This document shows positions 1-6,599 of a stretch of DNA of 11,617 nucleotides, piece by piece. The translations under genes and the position numbers were made by a program. Under the pieces are notes generated by a model. The model was not told the origin of the DNA, searched no databases, and worked only from the letters and a program-made list of their open reading frames with translations. The stretch is taken from positions 1-11,617 of the forward strand of contig DASUDX010000104.1 of assembly GCA_036275365.1 (NCBI GenBank), read 5' to 3'. Source of the stretch: DASUDX01 sp036275365 (lineage in GTDB: Bacteria; Pseudomonadota; Gammaproteobacteria; Nevskiales; Nevskiaceae). Positions within the stretch are counted from its first letter, which is position 1. Each line of letters opens with the position of its first letter.

Positions 1-1
1 C

Positions 2-196
2 ATGGAGATGATGCCGCTGATGGAGGTGGTGACCACCGTGCTGCGCGGGGATGGCAACTGCGCCAAGATCGATGCGCAGTGGCTGGGCATCTCCCTGCCG
101 GGCTGGACGCTGATTGCCTTCATCGGCCTGACCCTGTGGGCCCTGGCGGCGCCGCTCGCGGCGCGCTGGGCGGCGAGCCGGGCGGGCGGTCCGTAG
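2..196 (+). CDS. dsbB: Disulfide bond formation protein B, C-terminal part (5' end outside window)
   Basis: This is the last 64 codons of an inner-membrane quinone reductase that reoxidises periplasmic DsbA and passes electrons to ubiquinone. The visible part contains the end of the second periplasmic loop with a Gly-Asp-Gly-Asn-Cys segment (Cys codon at 59-61). This cysteine matches the second cysteine of the loop-2 pair (Cys130 in E. coli). A 'WLGISLPGW' segment follows, then the last transmembrane helix ending in a short Arg-rich cytoplasmic tail. Family members are about 165-180 residues, so roughly two thirds of the gene lies to the left. The Met at position 2 is internal, not a start. 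The stop is TAG at 194-196. Family assignment rests on the Cys motif and the following helix and is fairly secure despite the short length. Confidence 0.85.
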   Translation: MEMMPLMEVVTTVLRGDGNCAKIDAQWLGISLPGWTLIAFIGLTLWALAAPLAARWAASRAGGP

Positions 197-262
197 CCTG
201 GGCGCGCGCCCGGCGGTCACCCGGGCAGCTCGTTGGCGTCCTCACTCGCCCCCCATCAGCTG

Positions 263-305
263 TCTCCTTCTTCTTTCTCCCCTCTCCCCTCCCTCGTCTC
301 CCGCC
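263..305 (+). other. Pyrimidine-only tract with mirror repeat in front of rraA
   Basis: The 109-nt gap between dsbB and rraA ends in a pyrimidine run. Positions 263-295 contain no purine at all, and only two G residues (296 and 303) interrupt it before the ATG at 306. Within it, 277-291 (CTCCCCTCTCCCCTC) is a perfect mirror repeat, a type of sequence that can form an intramolecular triplex in supercoiled DNA. No Shine-Dalgarno sequence is present in the 40 nt before rraA, so this tract occupies the place of the ribosome-binding site. A weak 6-bp hairpin (208-213 with 221-226) lies upstream, without a T-run. Confidence 0.6.
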
Positions 306-788
306 ATGACCCCCGCAACCACTGATCTCTCCGATGCCCACCCCGAGGCCCAGGTCTGCGAGCCGATCTTTGCGGACTTCGGCGGCCGGCTGGCCTTTCA
401 CGGCCCGATCCGCACCGTGAAGGTGTTCGAGGACAACGCCGCGGTGCGTGCCGCGCTGGAAACCGCCGGCGAAGGCGCGGTACTGGTGGTGGATGGCGGC
501 GGCTCGACCCGCTGCGCGCTGTTCGGCGGCAACCTCGGGCAGCTGGCGGTGAAGAACGGCTGGGCTGGGGTGGTGGTGTACGGCTGCATCCGCGATAGCG
601 AGGAGATCAGCCAGCAGGAGATCGGCCTCAAGGCGCTGGGCACCCATCCGCGCAAGAGCGAGAAGGGACTGCACAGCGCCGTCAACAACCGGGTGGTGAG
701 CTTTGCCGGAGTGAGCTTCCGGCCCGGCGCCTGGCTGTACGCGGATGCCGACGGCATCCTGGTTTCGGACTCGCCGATCCACGGCTGA
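306..788 (+). CDS. rraA: RraA family protein (RNase E activity regulator / HMG-CHA aldolase fold)
   Basis: A 160-residue protein covering the whole RraA family. In E. coli RraA binds RNase E and inhibits RNA decay. Relatives in the same fold are class II 4-hydroxy-4-methyl-2-oxoglutarate/4-carboxy-4-hydroxy-2-oxoadipate aldolases and oxaloacetate decarboxylases. Visible signatures are G74-G-N-L-G-Q-L-A, followed by a Val-rich strand and Y-G-C-I-R96-D97. In the aldolase members the Arg binds substrate and the Asp binds the divalent metal. The N-terminal 'DLSDAHP' and 'CEPIFADFGG' segments and the C-terminal 'GDWLYADADGIL'-like end (here GAWLYADADGILV) also fit. Length is typical for RraA (about 160). 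ATG 306 is the natural start by homology, although no Shine-Dalgarno precedes it. Sequence alone does not separate the regulator from the aldolase role. Confidence 0.93.
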   Translation: MTPATTDLSDAHPEAQVCEPIFADFGGRLAFHGPIRTVKVFEDNAAVRAALETAGEGAVLVVDGGGSTRCALFGGNLGQLAVKNGWAGVVVYGCIRDSEEISQQEIGLKALGTHPRKSEKGLHSAVNNRVVSFAGVSFRPGAWLYADADGILVSDSPIHG

Positions 789-821
789 GTCGCGGCCCGG
801 GCCTGACACTGGGCCATTACA

Positions 822-841
822 TATTGGCGAAATAGCCGATA
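822..841. promoter_or_regulatory. Imperfect inverted repeat upstream of the envelope operon
   Basis: TATTGGC, 6 nt, then GCCGATA form an inverted repeat (6 of 7 positions pair) inside the only A/T-rich patch of the 147-nt gap between rraA and the DUF1302 gene. It lies about 95 nt before the likely start of that gene. The position suits an operator or a site near the operon promoter. I could not find a convincing -35/-10 pair here: TACATT at 840-845 is a weak -10 candidate without a good partner. No terminator with a T-run follows rraA. Confidence 0.3.
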
Positions 842-935
842 CATTCCGGCCATAGAACGCGGGGCGGCCCGGGATTGGCCAGCCACCGCCAGACGCCGCC
901 CGAACCGGGCGCCAGGTGTGGAACGGGAGACAGGC

Positions 936-3056
936 GTGAGGCAGCAGGGGGCGATGCGGCCGGCGGGCCGATCGCGGGGCAGGGCACCAGGGGCGGCGGC
1001 TGGTCTCGCGCTGGCCCTGGCCTTCGTGGCCAGCCCCCTGCAGGCCGAGTGGGAAACCGAATGGGCGCATCGGTTCTCGCTGGGCGCGGCCTGGCGCACC
1101 GAAAGCCGTGACCCGGCGCTGATCGGCAAGTCCAACCTCGATCCCCAGCTCTGCGCGGCCGATGACTGCCTGGCCACCAGCGCGGACGACACCGGCCCCA
1201 ACGCGCGATACCTCGCCGCACCCGGGGCGGACAGCGCCAACACCGATGCGGGTGATCTCGCCTACGAGGTGGGCGAGATCGTGGCCGCGCCGGTGAAGCT
1301 GACCAGCCGCTTCCGCGCGCGGCGCGGGGCCTGGTCATTCGAGGCCGGGGCGCTGGCCTTCTACGACGCCGCCAATGTCGACAAGGGCCAGAGCCATCCC
1401 AACACCCGGGTCGAGCCCGGCCCGCAGCCCGGGGTGGCGGTGAGCCCGGCGCGCGACGACCGCACCCTGCGTGATCTCGGCTACAACCTGCAGCTGCTGG
1501 AAACCTTCGCCGCCTACCGCTTCGAATGGGACGAGCTGCCCTTCGAGTTCAGCCTCGGCCGCCAGCGGCTGGTCTGGGGCGAATCGAGCTTCGTCACCCA
1601 GGGCAGCCTCAACATCATCAACCCGCCGGATGTGAACAACCTGGTACGCCCGGGCACCACCTTCGACGAGATCTACCGCCCGGTGGGGATGGCCAAGCTG
1701 GTGGGCGCGCTCTCCGACAGCCTGGAGATGGAGGCCTTCTACCAGTTCGAGTGGCGGCCGGCGGGCCTGCCGGCGCTGGGCTCGTTTCTCTCCTTCCTCA
1801 ACGCCGGCAACGAGGTCACCGAGAACGAAACGGTGGTGCTGCCGCTGGGCAAGGCCCCGCGCGATCCGCTGCAGATCGGCACCCCGGCCAACGAGGTGCT
1901 GGGGCTGGTGAGCCAGACCAGCTACTCGGCGCGTCGTGCGCCCAATGTGGAGCCTGATGACCTCGGCCAGTATGGGCTCGCGCTCTACTACACCCCGGAG
2001 GCGCGGCCGGATCTGGAACTGGGGCTGTACTACGCGCGCTACCACGCGCGGATTCCCTCGCTGAGCGCCTACGCCTCGGCCGCGAGCTGCACCCGCCGCG
2101 AGGGCAATGCCCGCGGGGTGGATGTGAGCAACGGCGTGCAGTTCGTGGCCAGCTGCGGTCTGCCCGGCCGCTACGAGGCCGATGCCGCGCCGCTGGACAC
2201 CGTGCGCTACTTCATCGAATACCCGGAGGGCATCCAGCTGTTCGGGGCCAGCTTCAGCAGCCTGATCGGCGGGCTGGCGGTGCGCGGCGAGCTGGCCTAC
2301 CGGCCCGACCAGCCGGTGCAGGTGGATCTCGAGGATGTGGTGTTCGCCGCCCTGCAGCCGGCCCTGCCGCGGCAGGACATTCCGCTGGCCGGCGTGCCCG
2401 GTCTGCCCGGGGTGCTGGGCACCACGGTGCCCGGTTCGCGCACGGCGATTCCGGACTTCCTCACCGCGTGGCGGGGCGGTGTGCCGGGGGAGGTGGCACC
2501 CGGCGCCACGGTGCGCGGCTATGAACGCCTGAAGGTGCTGCAGGGCTCGCTGGCGCTGACGCGGATCTACGGCAACCGCCGCTTTCTCGGCAGCTCGGAC
2601 AGCGCCCTGTTGTTCGAGCTCACCGGGATCGGGGTGACCGATCTGCCGCCGCTGGAGCGGCTGCAGCTGGAAGGCCCGGGCACCCACACCCACGCCAGCC
2701 CTGGCATCGCCGAGACCGGCAATGCGCTCAACATCAACCCGCGGCAGAACCGGGGGGGCTATGTCACCGGCTTTTCCTGGGGCTACCGGGCCGGCCTGCT
2801 GCTGAACTACCGCGATCTCGGCATCCCGGATCTCGCCTTCCGCCCGCTGCTGGTCTTCACCCAGGATGTGGAGGGCGTCTCGCCCGGATTTGGCGAGAAC
2901 TTCCTGGAAGGCCGCAAGCTCGGGGTGATTGACCTGGGCCTGCGCTGGCGCCGCTACGAGCTGGGGCTGTCGCAGGCCCTGCTGATGGGCGGGGGCAACC
3001 GCAATGTGCTGCGCGACCGGGATTTCTTCTCGGCCGCGCTCACCATCACCTTCTGA
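936..3056 (+). CDS. DUF1302 family outer-membrane protein
   Basis: A 706-residue secreted protein of the DUF1302 family. The N-terminus has several Arg, a hydrophobic stretch (AGLALALAFVASP) and a likely signal-peptidase site after 'LQA', before EWETEW. The family signature is clear about a quarter of the way in: 'FSLGRQRLVWGES', then 'NIINPPDVNN', a conserved R-P-G, and 'MEAFYQFEWRP'. The protein ends in Phe (ALTITF) with alternating hydrophobic residues, the typical last strand of an outer-membrane beta-barrel. DUF1302 genes are commonly found next to genes for DUF1329/LolA-like proteins and RND pumps, and have been linked to export of hydrophobic compounds. No biochemical activity is established. 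I chose GTG 936 because GGAG (926-929) lies 6 nt before it. ATG 954 would also leave a full signal peptide, and GTG 918 is less likely. First gene of a five-gene operon; the next start is 9 nt downstream. Confidence 0.87.
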   Translation: MRQQGAMRPAGRSRGRAPGAAAGLALALAFVASPLQAEWETEWAHRFSLGAAWRTESRDPALIGKSNLDPQLCAADDCLATSADDTGPNARYLAAPGADSANTDAGDLAYEVGEIVAAPVKLTSRFRARRGAWSFEAGALAFYDAANVDKGQSHPNTRVEPGPQPGVAVSPARDDRTLRDLGYNLQLLETFAAYRFEWDELPFEFSLGRQRLVWGESSFVTQGSLNIINPPDVNNLVRPGTTFDEIYRPVGMAKLVGALSDSLEMEAFYQFEWRPAGLPALGSFLSFLNAGNEVTENETVVLPLGKAPRDPLQIGTPANEVLGLVSQTSYSARRAPNVEPDDLGQYGLALYYTPEARPDLELGLYYARYHARIPSLSAYASAASCTRREGNARGVDVSNGVQFVASCGLPGRYEADAAPLDTVRYFIEYPEGIQLFGASFSSLIGGLAVRGELAYRPDQPVQVDLEDVVFAALQPALPRQDIPLAGVPGLPGVLGTTVPGSRTAIPDFLTAWRGGVPGEVAPGATVRGYERLKVLQGSLALTRIYGNRRFLGSSDSALLFELTGIGVTDLPPLERLQLEGPGTHTHASPGIAETGNALNINPRQNRGGYVTGFSWGYRAGLLLNYRDLGIPDLAFRPLLVFTQDVEGVSPGFGENFLEGRKLGVIDLGLRWRRYELGLSQALLMGGGNRNVLRDRDFFSAALTITF

Positions 3057-3065
3057 GGACGAGCC

Positions 3066-3791
3066 GTGAACAAACCGCTCTGGTGGCTGGGCGCGGGCGT
3101 GCTGGGGGCGGCCATTGCCGGCGGCCTGCTCGCCGGGCTGTGGGTGTTCCGCAAGGTCGATGCCCGCCTGCTGCTGGCCGGGCAGCCGGCGCGCATCTCG
3201 GTGCCGCAGCCGGTGCGGGTGACGGCGGACATCCTCAACGAGCTGGACATCCTCATCGATACCACCATCACCACCACGGTGCCGGTGGACCAGCGCCTGC
3301 AGATTCCCATCGAGGAGACGCTGCGGGTCCAGGCCACCTTCGACAGCGAGGTGCCGATCCGGATGAATGTGCCGGTGCGCGATTTCATCGAGATCAACCA
3401 GGAGCTGGAGGTGGATACGGTGGTCAAGGCCGAGCTGCTCGGCGACACCCACGATCTGCCGCTGCGGGGCCGCATCCCGGTGAAGGCGCGGGTGCCGGTG
3501 AACCTCAACATTCCGGTGGACCAGAGCGTGAAGCTCTCCTTCACCGCGCCGGTGGAAGCGCGGCTGCGGCAGTCGCTGGATGTGCCGCTGAAGACCGAGA
3601 TCTCGACCACCATTCCGATCCGCAGCCAGATGAGCGTGCCGGTGCGCTCGGCGCTGGAGGCCGAGATCACCATCCCCGATCCGCTCGAGGTGGTGATCGA
3701 CCACGCCGATCTGAAGCTGCCGCTATCGACCCTGCGGCTGGATCTGGGCGAGGCGGGCGAGCGCGCGCCGAGCGCGGGCGCAGCGCCGTGA
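3066..3791 (+). CDS. Membrane-anchored periplasmic beta-repeat protein, paralog A
   Basis: I do not recognise a named family. The 241-residue protein has one N-terminal membrane helix (about residues 5-28) and a short following basic patch. The rest is almost entirely alternating hydrophobic/polar residues punctuated by short 'VPV', 'IPI', 'IPV' units spaced roughly 10-20 residues apart. This pattern predicts many short beta-strands in a long repetitive beta-structure exposed to the periplasm. Near the C-terminus is V209-V-I-D-H-A-D-L, also found in the next gene. A low-complexity Ala/Gly/Pro tail ends the protein. The start is GTG at 3066, with GAGGA (3055-3059) 6 nt upstream overlapping the previous stop codon, which suggests translational coupling. 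The stop overlaps the start of paralog B by 4 nt. An elongated lipid-guiding or bridging role between membranes is inference from shape and context. Confidence 0.8.
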   Translation: MNKPLWWLGAGVLGAAIAGGLLAGLWVFRKVDARLLLAGQPARISVPQPVRVTADILNELDILIDTTITTTVPVDQRLQIPIEETLRVQATFDSEVPIRMNVPVRDFIEINQELEVDTVVKAELLGDTHDLPLRGRIPVKARVPVNLNIPVDQSVKLSFTAPVEARLRQSLDVPLKTEISTTIPIRSQMSVPVRSALEAEITIPDPLEVVIDHADLKLPLSTLRLDLGEAGERAPSAGAAP

Positions 3792-4498
3792 TCCGTCTGC
3801 TCGGGCTGGCCACGCTGTTCGCCGGGCTGATCGTCGGCGGCGGGGTGCTGGGCTTCTGGCTCTATGCCCGCCTGGTGATCGGCCTGACCCTGAGCGAGCA
3901 GGCGGGGCTCGCCACCCTGCCGCCGGTGCTGCCGGTGATTGCCGAGGCGCAGAACGACATCACCATCCAGCTCGATGGCTACATCGATGCCACCGTGCCC
4001 TTCCAGCAGGTGCTCGACCTGCCGGTGGTGGGCAGCTACACCGCCGATGTGAAGCTGGATACCGAGGTGCCGGTGCGGATGACCATCCGCTACCAGGGCG
4101 TGGTGCCGGTGGATACCTTCGCCGACATCGAGGGCACCACCGATTTCAACTACCAGGATGTCAAGCGCTTCCGCAATGTGAAGTTCAAGGCCAAGGTGCC
4201 CTTGAAGTTCCTCCAGCCGGTGACCTTCGTGGTGCCGGTGGACACCACCCTGCGCCTGCAGTACGAGGGCCCGCTGCAGCTGGCGCTCGACCAGACCCTG
4301 CGCGCGCCGGTGGACACCGTGCTGCAGACGCGCCTGCGCGCGGTGCGCGAGGTGACCACACCGATTCTGGCGCGCTTCGCCATGAAGGTTTATGTGCCGC
4401 AGACCCCGCAGGCGGTGGTGATCGACCACGCCGATCTGCGCTTTCCCTTGCGCGACCTGCGCCTGACACGCAAGGCTGCGGCCGGCGCGTCCCCCTGA
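3788..4498 (+). CDS. Membrane-anchored periplasmic beta-repeat protein, paralog B
   Basis: A 236-residue protein with the same plan as the preceding gene: one N-terminal membrane helix (about residues 3-27), then a periplasmic segment of repeated 'VPV/VPL/VPF' beta-strand-like units. Near the C-terminus is V210-V-I-D-H-A-D-L-R-F-P-L, matching the V-V-I-D-H-A-D-L-K-L-P-L of paralog A. Twenty-five nucleotides encoding this motif are identical in both genes (3689-3713 and 4414-4438). Other segments also align, for example 'D-(S/T)-E-V-P-(I/V)-R-M' in the first half. The start is GTG 3788 in a GTGA overlap with the upstream stop, so the two are probably translationally coupled. A longer upstream frame exists but is only a shadow of paralog A. 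The two proteins probably arose by tandem duplication and may form a heteromer. Function unknown. Confidence 0.8.
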   Translation: MIRLLGLATLFAGLIVGGGVLGFWLYARLVIGLTLSEQAGLATLPPVLPVIAEAQNDITIQLDGYIDATVPFQQVLDLPVVGSYTADVKLDTEVPVRMTIRYQGVVPVDTFADIEGTTDFNYQDVKRFRNVKFKAKVPLKFLQPVTFVVPVDTTLRLQYEGPLQLALDQTLRAPVDTVLQTRLRAVREVTTPILARFAMKVYVPQTPQAVVIDHADLRFPLRDLRLTRKAAAGASP

Positions 4499-4519
4499 TT
4501 CCTCGAGGAGATCATCACC

Positions 4520-5764
4520 ATGCTGAGCTGGGCGGAAATCGTGGCGGACATCCAGGTCAACTGGTTCCTGTATCTGTCCATGCCGTTCGTGGCGGCGATC
4601 ATCGGCTATGTCACCAAGATCGTCGCCATCAAGATGATGTTCGAGCCGATCGAGTTCGTCGGCAAGCCGCCGTATCTGGGCTGGCAGGGCATCGTGCCGC
4701 GCAAGGCGGCGATCATGGCCGGCATCGCCTGCGACACCATGACCACCAAGCTGATCCGGCCCGAGGACATCTTCGGCCGGCTCGATCCGGACCGCATCGC
4801 TGCCGAGATCGAGAAGCCCCTGCTGGCGGCGGTGGACGACATCACCCGCGAGGTGGCGGCGCACTACTCCCCGGGGCTGTGGGAGACCGCACCGGAGGCG
4901 GTCAAGCGCCTGATCATCGCCCGCATCCAGGATGAGGCGCCCAACATCGTTCGCCAGATCATGGTGGACATCAAGAACGACATCGGCTCGGTGTTCGACC
5001 TCAAGGACATGGTCGTCACCAATCTGCTCCGCGACAAGCCGCTGCTCAACCGCATCTTCCTCGAGGCCGGGGCCGGCGAGTTCCGCTTCATCCGCAACTC
5101 CGGGCTGTACTTCGGCTTCGCCATCGGCTGCGTGCAGGCCTGCGTCTGGGCCGCCACCCAGAACCCCTGGGTGATGCCGCTGTTCGGGGGTTTCACCGGC
5201 TGGTTCACCGACTGGCTGGCGCTGAAGATGATCTTCAACCCCAAGCAGCCGAAGAAGTACTTCGGCCTGTTCGAATGGCAGGGCCTGTTCCTCAAGCGGC
5301 GCCGTGAGGTCTCGGCCGAGTACGGCCGGCTGATCGCCGCCGAGATCGTCACTCCGCGCAACATCATCGACGCGGTGCTGCGCGGCCCGCTCTCCGACCG
5401 CCTGTTCAACATGGTGCAGAAGCAGGTGCAGCAGATCGTCGATTCCCAGGCCGGCATCGCCAAGCCCTTCCTGGTGTTCGCGGTGGGCAGCGCGCGCTAT
5501 CAGGAGATGAAGAAGCTGGTCGCCCAGGAAATCATGAAGCGCCTGCCGGAGACCATGAAGCATGTCGAGAAGTACGCCGCCGATGCGATGGATCTCGAGC
5601 GCACCCTCGCCACCAAGATGCAGGAGCTCACCGCCGAGGAGTTCGAGGCCCTGCTGCACCCGGCGTTCGAGCAGGACGAGTGGATTCTGATCGCGGTCGG
5701 AGCGGCGCTCGGCTTCATCGTCGGCGAAATCCAGGTGCAGGTGATGCTGGCCTTCGCCAACTAG
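4520..5764 (+). CDS. DUF445 family inner-membrane protein
   Basis: A 414-residue protein matching the DUF445 family, which includes E. coli YjiN and Bacillus YheB; no biochemical role is established. An N-terminal hydrophobic region contains G29-Y-V-T-K-I-V-A-I-K-M-M-F-E-P43, then W55-Q-G. A second copy is G227-W-F-T-D-W-L-A-L-K-M-I-F-N-P241, then W253-Q-G, with the same 26-residue spacing, so the protein is internally duplicated. Between the two copies is a mostly helical, charged region, with further membrane segments near residues 195-225. A C-terminal hydrophobic helix (about 388-410) carries a Gly-rich 'AALGFIVGEIQ' end typical of the family. ATG 4520 is preceded by GAGGAG (4505-4510) at 9 nt. 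It lies 21 nt after paralog B and 5 nt before the next gene. It is the only multi-pass inner-membrane component of this operon. Confidence 0.87.
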   Translation: MLSWAEIVADIQVNWFLYLSMPFVAAIIGYVTKIVAIKMMFEPIEFVGKPPYLGWQGIVPRKAAIMAGIACDTMTTKLIRPEDIFGRLDPDRIAAEIEKPLLAAVDDITREVAAHYSPGLWETAPEAVKRLIIARIQDEAPNIVRQIMVDIKNDIGSVFDLKDMVVTNLLRDKPLLNRIFLEAGAGEFRFIRNSGLYFGFAIGCVQACVWAATQNPWVMPLFGGFTGWFTDWLALKMIFNPKQPKKYFGLFEWQGLFLKRRREVSAEYGRLIAAEIVTPRNIIDAVLRGPLSDRLFNMVQKQVQQIVDSQAGIAKPFLVFAVGSARYQEMKKLVAQEIMKRLPETMKHVEKYAADAMDLERTLATKMQELTAEEFEALLHPAFEQDEWILIAVGAALGFIVGEIQVQVMLAFAN

Positions 5765-5769
5765 GCCGC

Positions 5770-6534
5770 ATGCGCTGGCAAGCCCTGCTCCTGCTGGCCG
5801 CGGCGGCGGGCGCCGAGGCCGCGCCGGAGCCCTCGGCCGAGGCCTGTCTGGCGCAGGCCCGGCAAGCCGCTCCGCTGCGCCAGCAGATCACCCTGATCAC
5901 CGTGGCGGCGGGCGGGGAGCGCCGCGAGCTGCAGGCGCGCTGGGACCGGCTCCAGCAGGGCGGGCTGCGCGCCTTCCGCCTGCAGATCGACAGCCCCGCC
6001 GCCCTGGCCGGCAGCCGCTGGCTGTGGCGCGAGGGCGCCTCGGCGCCGGGGTTCTGGGTCTACCTCCCGGGCGCCCGCGACCGCCCGCGCAAGGTGGGCG
6101 CGGCGGGTCTGGCACAAAGCCTGTTCGACACCGGCCTCTCGCCGTTTGATCTGAAGTTCCTGCTCGACGGGCTGCCCGCCGCCACTGTCCAGGCGCTGGC
6201 CGCCGCCGAGCCGAGCCCCGGCGGGCGCCGCCAGCGCCTGCGCCTGACCCCGCCCAGCGGCCCCGACCAGCTCTACGACCGGGTCGACCTGCTGCTCGAT
6301 CTCGACCGCTGTCTGGTGCTGAATGCCGAGCTGTTCGGCGGCGTGCCCTGGAAGCAGCTGGAGATCGACGAGCGTCGCATCGAGCGCCGTGGTGCCGGCT
6401 GGTGGGCGCCGTCGGCCACGCTGCAGGATCTGCGCGAGCAGAGTCTGACCTACATCCGGCTCACCGAGCCGGCCGGCAGCGCCGCACTACCCGCATCCGC
6501 CTTCGATCCCGAGCGGTTCCATCGCGGGCCCTAG
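5770..6534 (+). CDS. LolA-like outer membrane lipoprotein-sorting family periplasmic protein
   Basis: A 254-residue exported protein. The signal peptide is MRWQALLLLAAAAGAEA with a likely cleavage after A-E-A. The body resembles the LolA-like 'outer membrane lipoprotein-sorting protein' group. F95-W-V-Y-L-P-G-A-R-D-R-P-R-K-V fits the family's 'W-x-Y-L-P-x-x-x-x-x-R-K/R' strand, and S-P-F126-D-L-K-F-L fits its following 'F-x-x-x-D-L' segment. Such proteins have a half-barrel that binds acyl chains, and they often sit beside exporters and DUF1302-type outer-membrane proteins. Two cysteines (C26 and C181) remain in the mature protein and could form a disulfide. C26 is not in a proper lipobox because the -3 residue is Ala, not Leu. 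ATG 5770 starts 5 nt after the DUF445 stop, so it belongs to that operon. Longer upstream frames overlap DUF445 and lack a signal peptide. Lipid binding is inferred. Confidence 0.75.
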   Translation: MRWQALLLLAAAAGAEAAPEPSAEACLAQARQAAPLRQQITLITVAAGGERRELQARWDRLQQGGLRAFRLQIDSPAALAGSRWLWREGASAPGFWVYLPGARDRPRKVGAAGLAQSLFDTGLSPFDLKFLLDGLPAATVQALAAAEPSPGGRRQRLRLTPPSGPDQLYDRVDLLLDLDRCLVLNAELFGGVPWKQLEIDERRIERRGAGWWAPSATLQDLREQSLTYIRLTEPAGSAALPASAFDPERFHRGP

Positions 6535-6549
6535 CCAGGCGTCATCGTG

Positions 6550-6567
6550 GCCATACGAACGTATGGC
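6550..6567. promoter_or_regulatory. Palindromic operator of the toxin-antitoxin module
   Basis: GCCATACG-AA-CGTATGGC is a perfect inverted repeat with 8-bp arms and a 2-nt centre, ending 32 nt before the toxin start codon. Ribbon-helix-helix antitoxins such as BrnA bind palindromes of this kind to repress their own operon. A weak -35 (TGGCCA at 6548-6553) and -10 (GAATAT at 6571-6576) are spaced 17 nt apart around it, so bound protein would block RNA polymerase. The palindrome is clear; the promoter boxes are poor matches. Confidence 0.6.
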
Positions 6568-6599
6568 AAGGAATATTGACGCCGTGCTAGCTTTCAACC

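Noticed and set aside
196..226. Hairpin GCCCGG/CCGGGC after dsbB as a terminator
   Set aside because: The stem is only 6 bp and no T-run follows, so it does not meet the pattern of an intrinsic terminator.
1335..3704. A long minus-strand open frame (789 codons) opposite the DUF1302 gene
   Set aside because: Its product is a His/Arg/Gln/Leu-rich string with no domain pattern, as expected from the antisense of GC-rich codons. The plus-strand protein has a signal peptide and family motifs.
2954..5659. A 901-codon minus-strand open frame opposite the paralogs and DUF445
   Set aside because: Same antisense composition artefact. It spans several well-supported plus-strand genes and their ribosome-binding sites.
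5836..5850. Possible lipobox at C26 of the LolA-like protein
   Set aside because: Residues before the Cys are A-E-A, without Leu/Val/Ile at -3, and the Cys lies well beyond the hydrophobic core. An ordinary signal-peptidase I site after A-E-A fits better.
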